The translations under genes and the position numbers were made by a program. Below are positions 57,249 through 64,000 of a stretch of DNA of 64,000 bases, piece after piece (the stretch's first letter is position 1; every line of letters begins with the position of its first letter). The DNA is from Aeoliella mucimassa (GTDB lineage Bacteria; Planctomycetota; Planctomycetia; Pirellulales; Lacipirellulaceae): assembly GCF_007748035.1 (NCBI RefSeq), contig NZ_CP036278.1:2976001-3040000 (forward strand), in the 5' to 3' direction. Under the pieces are notes generated by a model. The model did no database searches. It worked only from the letters and a program-made list of their open reading frames with translations, and was not told the origin of the DNA.

Positions 57249-57476
57249 ATGGCTTTTATCGAAATGACGGGCGAGACGCTCGATCGCATCATTGAGTCCG
57301 ACGAGCTGCATCATGAGAACCTGGGGGAAGCAGGCGTTGAGAACGGGACCATCGTTCGCGTGAATCGCGAAGGGGATATCGAAGTTCGCCGCCGCGAGGG
57401 GTGGGATGTCATCGGCGGTTTGCTCGGCGAGTTCGAGGATCGATTAAAGGCCGAAACCGGGCTCGATTGGGCCTGA
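57249..57476 (+). CDS. Small conserved-looking protein, unknown function
   Basis: This 75-aa acidic protein starts at 57249 with AAGGAG about 11 bp upstream. It has the pattern TGETLDRIIESDELHHENL and REGDIEVRRREGWDVIGGLLGEFEDRL. It has no signal peptide or TM helix and no domain was recognised. It lies 117 bp after rsmA. Confidence 0.72.
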   Translation: MAFIEMTGETLDRIIESDELHHENLGEAGVENGTIVRVNREGDIEVRRREGWDVIGGLLGEFEDRLKAETGLDWA

Positions 57477-57564
57477 CGCGGCAATTTTGGGGAACTATTA
57501 CTCGGCGTGCCGCGTCTAAGAGGAAGTGCCAAAACCGCCCGTACTGTCCTCGAGGAAAATGCCG

Positions 57565-58104
57565 ATGCAACGCCCTCCCCTGTTGTTCCGCGTGTTTGCC
57601 GTGATTTCGGCGGTCGTGCTCATGGCCGCCTTCGTGTGGTGGAGGTCCCAAAGCTACACCGACGCGAGCAACACGCCCGACGACAATCGGCCCGAAATGA
57701 GGATGTCGAGTTCCAAGTCGCTAACGATCTCGGCCGGAGAGTTCGGGGAATCCCCGCCCGAGCCAGCGAACCAGCCCGCTGAAGCAGAGCAACCGCACAC
57801 GCTCACTCCAAAAGAACTGAGCGCTTACAGTAGCAAAAGTGGGGTTCCGCTAATCGAGTCGAAAGCGATCGATGTCGAATCGCTCGGCAACAAGGGTAAG
57901 CTCGGTCCGCCGGACGAGAGCTTAGCACCTCCTCTGTTTACCCCAAATGCCCTTGGTGGGCGAGCGGATGAATCCGAACTAGGACCCCCTCCTGCGATCG
58001 ACTCGACGCTGCCAGGTACCAAGTCGTTCATCCCGCTGATTGACCTTCGGTCGGAGCCCGGCAACATGCCTAAGGCGAAGACTGCGGGTGGGAAAGGCAT
58101 GTAG
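57565..58104 (+). CDS. Membrane-anchored proline-rich protein of unknown function
   Basis: This 179-aa protein has one N-terminal helix (LLFRVFAVISAVVLMAAFVWW) and a Pro/Glu/Ser-rich disordered extracytoplasmic part with GPP repeats near the end. The ATG at 57565 has GAGGA about 8 bp upstream; an ATG at 57559 is also possible. It precedes the fatty-acid hydroxylase gene by one base, so both are likely co-translated. I do not recognise a family. Confidence 0.65.
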   Translation: MQRPPLLFRVFAVISAVVLMAAFVWWRSQSYTDASNTPDDNRPEMRMSSSKSLTISAGEFGESPPEPANQPAEAEQPHTLTPKELSAYSSKSGVPLIESKAIDVESLGNKGKLGPPDESLAPPLFTPNALGGRADESELGPPPAIDSTLPGTKSFIPLIDLRSEPGNMPKAKTAGGKGM

Positions 58105-58105
58105 C

Positions 58106-58936
58106 ATGGGATGGCTAAATGCTTGGTCGATGCTGCTATCGGCAGCGGTAAGCTTTCTGTTCTTGGCCTGTCTGTTCCGCCCGCTCGAAATGGCGTTCCC
58201 CGCCAAAGCGTCGCAGCGGTTTTTCCGGCCCGACTGGTGGACCGATTTATGCTTCTTCCTCGGCCAGTACCTGCTGTGGAGCGGACTGGTGTTATGGGTA
58301 TTGGGGTATGTGAACTTGTGGATCGACAGTCTAGTGCCGGGCGGATTCCGCTCGGCAATCGGCGCTCAGCCTGTCTGGCTGCAAGCGGTCGAAGCAGTGC
58401 TGCTGAGTGATGTGCTGATTTACTGGGCGCATCGCTGGCAGCATTCGAATGCGTTCCTGTGGCGGTTTCATTCGGTGCACCATACCGCCGAGCATCTCGA
58501 TTGGTTGGCCGCCCACCGCGAGCACCCGCTCGACTCCATCTACACGATCGGGCTGATCAACCTACCTGCGGTGATCCTCGGCTTTTCGCTTAACGCGATC
58601 GCGGCCTTGGTCGTGTTCCGAGGGATCTGGGCTATTTACATTCACTCGAATGTGCGGTTGCCGCTCGGGCCGCTACGCATGTTAATCGGCGCGCCGGAAC
58701 TGCATCACTGGCACCACGCGAAGGATCGCCGGGCGGGCAACTACGCGAACGTCAGCCCGCTGATGGACATCGTATTTGGTACCTACACCTGTCCCGATCA
58801 TGAGCCGGAAGAGTTCGGAGTCGAGGAGCCCTCGCCGACCAGCTATTTGGGGCACCTGGTGGTACCGCTGCTGCCGAAGCAACGGAAGCCGCAACCACCG
58901 GAGGAACCTGCGAATGATCCTTCAGCGATCCGTTGA
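58106..58936 (+). CDS. Sterol desaturase/fatty acid hydroxylase family membrane enzyme
   Basis: This 276-aa integral membrane protein has the eight-histidine di-iron pattern of the fatty acid hydroxylase superfamily: HRWQH (about residue 111), HSVHHTAEH, and HHWHHAKD. The enzyme uses oxygen and iron to hydroxylate or desaturate lipids; which lipid is unknown. Two to four transmembrane helices surround the motifs. The start at 58106, one base after the previous stop, is preferred. Its end overlaps the convergent small HTH gene by 15 bp. Confidence 0.92.
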   Translation: MGWLNAWSMLLSAAVSFLFLACLFRPLEMAFPAKASQRFFRPDWWTDLCFFLGQYLLWSGLVLWVLGYVNLWIDSLVPGGFRSAIGAQPVWLQAVEAVLLSDVLIYWAHRWQHSNAFLWRFHSVHHTAEHLDWLAAHREHPLDSIYTIGLINLPAVILGFSLNAIAALVVFRGIWAIYIHSNVRLPLGPLRMLIGAPELHHWHHAKDRRAGNYANVSPLMDIVFGTYTCPDHEPEEFGVEEPSPTSYLGHLVVPLLPKQRKPQPPEEPANDPSAIR

Positions 58937-59149
58937 TTCACTGGCTGAATCACTCCCGGTGTCAGTCGCTGGAGCAATCGGCACCCGAATCTGCCCACGA
59001 ACTTGGACGAAAGGAACCTTACCGGTGCCGAGCATTTGACGCACCTCACGTTGCGTAAGACCTTGCCGGCGTGCGTAGGCCTCGATGGTCAGGGTACCCC
59101 GTAGGGAGTCGTCGCGAGGCGGTGGTGGGGTTCGCATCGGAGCGGACAT
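58922..59149 (-). CDS. Small helix-turn-helix-like (excisionase/MerR-type) protein, tentative
   Basis: A 75-aa frame contains [34 protein letters not shown], which fits the winged HTH pattern of excisionase-type DNA-binding proteins. The start could be 59149 or 59167; no clear ribosome binding site is visible. It overlaps the hydroxylase gene by 15 bp on the opposite strand and lies close to hisB. It may be a real regulator or a chance frame. Confidence 0.5.
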   Translation of the reverse strand: MSAPMRTPPPPRDDSLRGTLTIEAYARRQGLTQREVRQMLGTGKVPFVQVRGQIRVPIAPATDTGSDSASESTDR

Positions 59150-59326
59150 CGGGCGGAACTCGCACAATTAGGAGGACTGGGGGACTTCGGTCGTGCCGTT
59201 TGTCGCAATTATAACCGGCCGGCCGGCTGGCCAAACCCCGGAACCCTCCGGGTGGGACTACGCAAAACTCCGCTGGCTGGTAGGTTAAGGGTAGCCATTC
59301 CCCCATACTTTCGTTGGATCTTCCAA

Positions 59327-59920
59327 ATGACACGGACAGCTTCGATCAATCGCAAGACAGGCGAAACCAATATCCAGCTCGAATTCGACCTGGATGGAAC
59401 CGGCGTCGCCGATGTCGCGACCGGGGTTGGCTTTCTGGATCACATGCTGACGCTCTTCGCCAAGCATGCGGTGATTGATCTCAAGGTGCGAGCCCAGGGC
59501 GATTTGGACGTCGACCAGCATCACACCGTGGAAGACGTTGGCATTTGCCTGGGACAGGCCATCGACGAGGCGGTTGGCAACAAGCAAGGCATCCGCCGGT
59601 ACGGGCATTTCACCTTGCCGATGGACGAGACCTTAGCGACCGTAGCCCTCGATTTGAGTGGTCGCCATTATCTGGTGTATAACGCGCCGACCCCATCGCA
59701 GAAGATCGGTACCTTCGACGCGGAGTTGCTGGAAGAGTTCTGGCAGGCGGTGTCGTTCAACGCCCAGTGCAACTTGCATGTCATGCTGCACTACGGCCGC
59801 AACAGCCATCACATTGCCGAGGCGGTGTTCAAAGCCGCCGCGCGGGCGTTACGCATGGCAGTAGAATACGATCCCCGGTGCCCGGGCGTGCCGAGCACCA
59901 AGGGAACGTTAGATAGCTAG
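59327..59920 (+). CDS. hisB: Imidazoleglycerol-phosphate dehydratase HisB
   Basis: HisB dehydrates imidazole glycerol phosphate to imidazole acetol phosphate in histidine synthesis. The 197-aa protein has the Mn-binding motifs [10 protein letters not shown] and [11 protein letters not shown], and [15 protein letters not shown]. The ATG at 59327 gives the normal length; the frame runs upstream to 59252 without match. No other his genes are in the window. It converges on ppa with only 5 bp between stops. Confidence 0.97.
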   Translation: MTRTASINRKTGETNIQLEFDLDGTGVADVATGVGFLDHMLTLFAKHAVIDLKVRAQGDLDVDQHHTVEDVGICLGQAIDEAVGNKQGIRRYGHFTLPMDETLATVALDLSGRHYLVYNAPTPSQKIGTFDAELLEEFWQAVSFNAQCNLHVMLHYGRNSHHIAEAVFKAAARALRMAVEYDPRCPGVPSTKGTLDS

Positions 59921-59925
59921 TTTGA

Positions 59926-60540
59926 TTACTCCGTACCGAAGTGGTCACCGTAATCAGCAATTGCAGCCTGGATGACCTTGTCGGCGTGTTCGCGACCGTA
60001 CGGGGCATCGATGTGAACGCGATCCTCGTCCGGCGAAAGCATCTTATAGGTGCTGAAGTAATGCCGGAGTCGGTCGACGAGCACCTCTGGCAGTTGCGAA
60101 ACGTCGTTCACCCCTAGCCAGGCAGCATCGCCATCTAGTACAGCGATGATTTTGTCGTCGGCTTCCTCGTTGTCACGCATTGGCAGTCCGCCCACCACGC
60201 GAGCAGTGAGGATGACCTCGGACAGCGAAATCGGCCGTTCGCTAATCACGCAGATGTCGAGCGGATCGCCATCGCCGGCTTCTGCGCCCGGCATCAGGTC
60301 GCGGACGCGATTGCCGCAGTACGTGCCAGGAATGAAACCATACAGCGTTGGACAAAACGACGACGTACGATTCGGACGATCGACGCGAAGATAACCGGTC
60401 TTCTTGTCGAGTTCGTACTTCACCCGGTCGAAGGGAGTCAATTCAATGTAGGCGTTCACCACCTCCGGTGGATTGGGACCAACATCCAGGCCGTGCCAGG
60501 GGTGAGGACGCCACCGATAAAATGGTTCAGGAAAGCCCAT
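59926..60540 (-). CDS. ppa: Inorganic pyrophosphatase (family I)
   Basis: It hydrolyses pyrophosphate to two phosphates. The 204-aa protein has the family I signature [11 protein letters not shown] with the metal-binding aspartates, [11 protein letters not shown] and [11 protein letters not shown]. The gene lies next to the PPi-type phosphofructokinase on the same strand, 62 bp downstream of it, so the enzymes compete for or balance the PPi pool. Confidence 0.96.
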   Translation of the reverse strand: MGFPEPFYRWRPHPWHGLDVGPNPPEVVNAYIELTPFDRVKYELDKKTGYLRVDRPNRTSSFCPTLYGFIPGTYCGNRVRDLMPGAEAGDGDPLDICVISERPISLSEVILTARVVGGLPMRDNEEADDKIIAVLDGDAAWLGVNDVSQLPEVLVDRLRHYFSTYKMLSPDEDRVHIDAPYGREHADKVIQAAIADYGDHFGTE

Positions 60541-60602
60541 GCTGATTACCTAGGAAACGGAGGGAATCGAATGCCTGCGACTGCGATGGAACCGAGTGGT
60601 GG

Positions 60603-61931
60603 TTAGACCAACGAGAGGTCTTCTTCGTTCACGTAGGTTTCCAGGAACCGAGTGAGCAGTTGGAAGTCGCAGTTGTTTTCGATGTATCGAACCACGGTTA
60701 CCAACGTCTTCGGATCGACCAGTTCTTCGAACGGCACGTAGTGCAATTGCAACTGACCCGAAACCGAAACCATCACGCCGTTCAGCTTCTGTTCAACCAG
60801 AGCACGGAACGCACCAACGCCGAGCTGGCTACCGAGCATGACGTCGAACGCGTGCGGCACGGCACAACGAGCTTCGTAGCCCAGCTGCAGCGGTGTGACC
60901 TTACGCTTGCTCTTGGTCTGCCGTTCATACTCTTCGGCAATCAAGCGGCTGAAAATGGTGTGCAAACTGATAGCCGAGATATTAATGTGGCCATGGTCGT
61001 CGCGACCGACACCTTCGAGGAACGAGTAAGGCATCAGCTCGGCAAGGCCTTCGGCAATGACGATGACGCCATACTTCTTGCCTTCGCGTTCGCGAGTGAT
61101 CATGGTCAACACGATCCTCTTGATCACCTTGTCGAGGTCCATGACTTCGCGAGTCGACTTCTCGCCGGTCTTGGGATTGGTGACCTCTTCGCTGGTGCGG
61201 TACTTGCCGCGAATGTCTTCCACACTGATCACCAAGCTCGCTTCGCCGGCAATGGCAACACCATAAGCCAACCAACCAGCACTGCGACCCATCGACTCAA
61301 CAAGGAAGTAGCTCTTGTTGGCTTCGGCATCGGCCAACAGGTTGCGAACTTCGCGAGCGAGGAAGTCGACCGCTGTAAAGTAGCCGAAGGTGAAATCGAT
61401 ACCGCGGTAGTCGTTATCGATCGTCTTGGGCAGGTGAACCACAGGGATGCGAGGGGCATCCTCAGGCAGCGTGTCCTGGTACATCTTGAACTTGTTGGCG
61501 GTCTTCAGCGTGTCGTCACCACCAATGGAGATCAGGGCTTCGACGCCGATCGACCGAAGGCCTTCGTAAGTAGCCTTGAGCGGAGCCGAGCGTTCGGGGT
61601 CGGTCAGGTGCTCAGGCGACGAAACCATTTTGCCAGGGTTTGTGCGAGCGGTGCCGATCATGATGCCCTGCTTGCTGCGAGTGCGGCTAAGCGTGGGGTG
61701 ATCAATCACGATGTAATCTTGACCTTCTTCGAGCGGCTTCGACGGATCGAAATCGGCCAGGCTCGAGTAGCCGTGCTTCATGCCGATGACTTCCGCACCG
61801 TGTCGCAGAAACGAAACAGCGGCAGCGGAAATCACTGCATTAGCGGCGGGGGCTGGGCCACCGGCGAACAGGATCGCCACGCGGCGAAAATTGCTTTGTT
61901 CCGAATAAGGACGAGTGAGAGATTCGGGCAT
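60603..61931 (-). CDS. pfp: PPi-type 6-phosphofructokinase (diphosphate-fructose-6-phosphate phosphotransferase)
   Basis: This 442-aa enzyme phosphorylates fructose 6-phosphate. The donor-determining motifs are GGDDT (where ATP enzymes have GGDGS) and PKTIDND (where ATP enzymes have PGTIDND), both of the PPi type. It starts with ILFAGGPAPAANAV and has SMGRSAGWLAYG for fructose 6-phosphate binding. PPi-dependent PFK is reversible and can act in glycolysis and gluconeogenesis. The pyrophosphatase gene follows it at 62 bp. No other PFK of ATP type is seen in the window. Confidence 0.93.
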   Translation of the reverse strand: MPESLTRPYSEQSNFRRVAILFAGGPAPAANAVISAAAVSFLRHGAEVIGMKHGYSSLADFDPSKPLEEGQDYIVIDHPTLSRTRSKQGIMIGTARTNPGKMVSSPEHLTDPERSAPLKATYEGLRSIGVEALISIGGDDTLKTANKFKMYQDTLPEDAPRIPVVHLPKTIDNDYRGIDFTFGYFTAVDFLAREVRNLLADAEANKSYFLVESMGRSAGWLAYGVAIAGEASLVISVEDIRGKYRTSEEVTNPKTGEKSTREVMDLDKVIKRIVLTMITREREGKKYGVIVIAEGLAELMPYSFLEGVGRDDHGHINISAISLHTIFSRLIAEEYERQTKSKRKVTPLQLGYEARCAVPHAFDVMLGSQLGVGAFRALVEQKLNGVMVSVSGQLQLHYVPFEELVDPKTLVTVVRYIENNCDFQLLTRFLETYVNEEDLSLV

Positions 61932-62041
61932 GGTTCTTCAAAGTCGTAAGAGTGTGAGAAAATAATCAACGCCGCCTTGGCGGCATTGTACCGCGTGAAG
62001 GTTAGCCCAATAAAGGGCCCGCCGGGCGTTGGTGTGAACCG

Positions 62042-63388
62042 TTAAAGATTCGTGAAGGTGCGTTCGACGAACGTCGTGTCGATGCGACCTTCAACAAAAG
62101 CCGTGTGGCTTAAAATCTCATGGTGCAGCTTGGCTGTGGTCTTAATGCCATCGACACGCAATTCGGACAAAGCACGCTTCATACATGCAATGGCCTCCTG
62201 ACGGGTCGGTTGGTGGACCAGCAGTTTTCCGATCATCGAGTCATAATGTGGCGGCACCGTGTAGCCACTGTGCGCATGCGAGTCCCAGCGGACTCCAAAT
62301 CCACCAGGAGCGATCAGGCGTTCGATCTTGCCAGGCGATGGCTGGAAATTGCGATCGGGATCTTCCGCGTTGATGCGGCATTCGATCGAAGCGCCGCGCT
62401 GCACTACGTCGTCTTGCGTAAATGGCAGCGGCTCGCCCGACGCAACGAGAATTTGCGTTTTAATCAAGTCGATGCCTGTGACCAGTTCGGTAACTGGGTG
62501 TTCCACTTGAATGCGGGCGTTTACTTCGATGAAGTAATAGTTGCCTTCGCCATCGACGATGAACTCGACCGTCGCTGCGTTAGTGTAGTTGGCAGTTGCG
62601 ATCAATCGCCGTGCGGCTTCGCACATCTCTTCACGCGTCTCGTTCGAGATGCTTGTGCTCGGGCTCTCTTCGATCAGCTTCTGATGGCGACGTTGAACCG
62701 AGCAGTCGCGTTCCCACAGATGCGCGACGTTGCCGTGGTTGTCGGCGATCACCTGCACTTCCACATGGCGTGGTTGGCCGATGTATTTTTCGAGATAGAC
62801 ATCGCCGTTGCCGAACGCGGCTTGGGCTTCGGCCTGAGCTTGCTGCAGGGCCGATTTGAGAGACAGATCGTTCGCGGCGACTCGCATGCCGCGACCTCCA
62901 CCGCCTGCGACTGCTTTGATCAGCACGGGGAAGCCAACCTCGTGCGCGAATCGCATGGCTTCATCTTCACTTTGGATCACCCCTTCGCTACCAGGCACGA
63001 CCGGTACATTGGCTCGGCGGGCCAAATCGCGGGCGGCGTTCTTATCGCCGAGTTGCGACATTGCTTCGGGCATCGGACCGATGAAGTCGATATTGCAGCT
63101 GCGACACACTTCGTTGAAGTGAGCGTTCTCGGCCAAGAATCCGTAGCCGGGGTGAATCGCTTGTACGTTGCCGACCTCGGCTGCACTGATGACGCTGGCG
63201 ATCTTAAGGTAGCTATCGGCCGACTTCGCAGGGCCAATGCAAAAAGCTTCGTCCGCCAAGTCCAGGTAGTGAGCCCCTTCGTCGCCCGCGCTGTAAACAG
63301 CAACGGTTTCGATGCCCAGTTCTCGACACGCACGGATAATCCGCAGTGCGATTTCACCTCGGTTGGCAACAAGAATACGTTGATACAT
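62042..63388 (-). CDS. accC: Acetyl-CoA carboxylase biotin carboxylase subunit AccC
   Basis: AccC uses ATP and bicarbonate to carboxylate biotin on AccB, the first half of acetyl-CoA carboxylase. The 448-aa protein has the biotin carboxylase start [22 protein letters not shown], the ATP-grasp GGGGRGMR loop, and [19 protein letters not shown] with [14 protein letters not shown]. It is 70 bp downstream of accB on the same strand and likely forms an operon with it. Confidence 0.98.
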   Translation of the reverse strand: MYQRILVANRGEIALRIIRACRELGIETVAVYSAGDEGAHYLDLADEAFCIGPAKSADSYLKIASVISAAEVGNVQAIHPGYGFLAENAHFNEVCRSCNIDFIGPMPEAMSQLGDKNAARDLARRANVPVVPGSEGVIQSEDEAMRFAHEVGFPVLIKAVAGGGGRGMRVAANDLSLKSALQQAQAEAQAAFGNGDVYLEKYIGQPRHVEVQVIADNHGNVAHLWERDCSVQRRHQKLIEESPSTSISNETREEMCEAARRLIATANYTNAATVEFIVDGEGNYYFIEVNARIQVEHPVTELVTGIDLIKTQILVASGEPLPFTQDDVVQRGASIECRINAEDPDRNFQPSPGKIERLIAPGGFGVRWDSHAHSGYTVPPHYDSMIGKLLVHQPTRQEAIACMKRALSELRVDGIKTTAKLHHEILSHTAFVEGRIDTTFVERTFTNL

Positions 63389-63458
63389 CGCGGCGATCGG
63401 AGTAGAGAAAGTAAGTGGATAAAAGCGTTAGCTACGCAGCCAGTGGGGGCGGATGCGT

Positions 63459-63956
63459 CTACTCGACCTTGAACAATGGCTGGCCGTATTCCACCGCGTC
63501 GCCCGATTCAACGAGCACAGCGGTGATCTTGCCAGCACATTCGGCGGGAACTTCGTTGAATACCTTCATGGCTTCCACTATGCACACGGTGGTGTCGGGA
63601 CCAATCTGGTCGCCCACCTTCACGAATGGTGCGGCATCGGGACTCGGCGAGGCGTAGAACGTACCGACGATGGGGCTCTTGATCACTTTGCCAGTGATCT
63701 CTGCTGCTGCGGGAGCAGCCGCAGGGGCGTCGGCCGGCGCGGCCGGGGCCGCGGCAGCAGGTGCGGCCATCATCTGCGGAGCCGGCATCGCGCTCACGAT
63801 GGTGTCACCACCCTTACGCAGGCAAATCCGCTGATCGGCCTGTCGGAGATCGATCTCCGACAGATCGTGTTCATTCATCAATTCCACGAGGCGACGAACT
63901 CGGCGGACGTCGAAAACGTCGCTGTTGGCGTGATTACCAGAACCTTCTTTTCCCAT
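63459..63956 (-). CDS. accB: Acetyl-CoA carboxylase biotin carboxyl carrier protein AccB
   Basis: AccB carries the biotin that shuttles the carboxyl group. The 165-aa protein has an N-terminal helical domain, an Ala/Pro-rich hinge (about residues 60-90), and the biotinyl domain with [16 protein letters not shown] and the biotinylation site EAMKVFNE (Lys in MKV). The start at 63956 (MGKEGSGN) is chosen over 63968. Its upstream region is largely outside the window. Confidence 0.96.
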   Translation of the reverse strand: MGKEGSGNHANSDVFDVRRVRRLVELMNEHDLSEIDLRQADQRICLRKGGDTIVSAMPAPQMMAAPAAAAPAAPADAPAAAPAAAEITGKVIKSPIVGTFYASPSPDAAPFVKVGDQIGPDTTVCIVEAMKVFNEVPAECAGKITAVLVESGDAVEYGQPLFKVE

Positions 63957-64000
63957 GTCTTGCTCCACCGCCCTGGCCGACTATCAAAGGTCGACACAAC

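Overview
The window is a stretch of bacterial chromosome of roughly 57% GC. It is densely coded on both strands, with one insertion sequence and no tRNA, rRNA or CRISPR seen. The best guess for the host is a planctomycete of the order Pirellulales, near the Lacipirellulaceae-type genera. The grounds are a PEP-CTERM protein-sorting tail on two secreted proteins, a planctomycete-type dockerin-like segment, many secreted carbohydrate-active enzymes, several secreted proteins of unknown function, an ECF sigma factor paired with a large membrane partner, and PPi-type phosphofructokinase. This assignment rests on gene content only; no marker-gene phylogeny could be run.

Layout. Positions 1-835 hold the C-terminal part of an aldehyde dehydrogenase. 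Positions 958-6165 are a tight lipid-modification operon: flavin oxidoreductase, DUF1365, cyclopropane synthase, a second SAM methyltransferase of the cyclopropane/coclaurine group, and a DUF1295 membrane protein. Positions 6162-8483 carry small secreted and lipoprotein genes, a zinc peptidase-like gene and a glutaredoxin. Positions 8497-12697 carry ThiO, a LarA/DUF2088-like protein and a DASS-type anion transporter. Positions 12827-16088 hold a HAMP membrane protein and a three-gene TadG/TadE-type set. Positions 16211-29021 are mostly exported functions (sialate esterase, peptidase-MA-like protein, lipoprotein, CAP protein, pectate-lyase-like enzyme, PQQ propeller, GH92 mannosidase), with aconitase on the minus strand.

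Positions 29455-31290 contain a membrane-protein gene split by an IS481-family element (29518-30746) with a perfect 7-bp target duplication; joining the flanks restores one reading frame. Next come a ClC-type channel with CBS domains, serC-serA, an ECF sigma factor with its putative membrane anti-sigma partner, small proteins (DUF3634, BON), an MtfA-like peptidase fused to TPRs, a DinB-like protein, a SirB1-like protein overlapping a secreted metzincin, and a PEP-CTERM protein.

Positions 44663-51954 gather sugar metabolism: a PfkB-type (KDG-kinase-like) kinase, 6-phosphogluconate dehydrogenase, an SDR and glucose-6-phosphate dehydrogenase, with a second secreted metzincin among them. Positions 51980-53376 are a GH76/dockerin/PEP-CTERM gene broken by a single-base frameshift in a C4 run. 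The rest is mainly housekeeping: DUF374 acyltransferase, DUF2071, riboflavin synthase behind a repeat-rich possibly structured leader, RsmA, fatty-acid hydroxylase, HisB, inorganic pyrophosphatase, PPi-type phosphofructokinase, and AccC and AccB.

How it fits together. The zwf, gnd, PfkB-kinase, PPi-PFK and pyrophosphatase genes describe an upper sugar-catabolic network that includes PPi-linked glycolysis. It could be fed by the exported mannan- and pectin-directed enzymes. The lipid operon points to cyclopropane, methyl-branched or furan-type acyl chains. No classical defence system was found. The most notable structural events are the recent IS481 insertion and the frameshifted mannanase.
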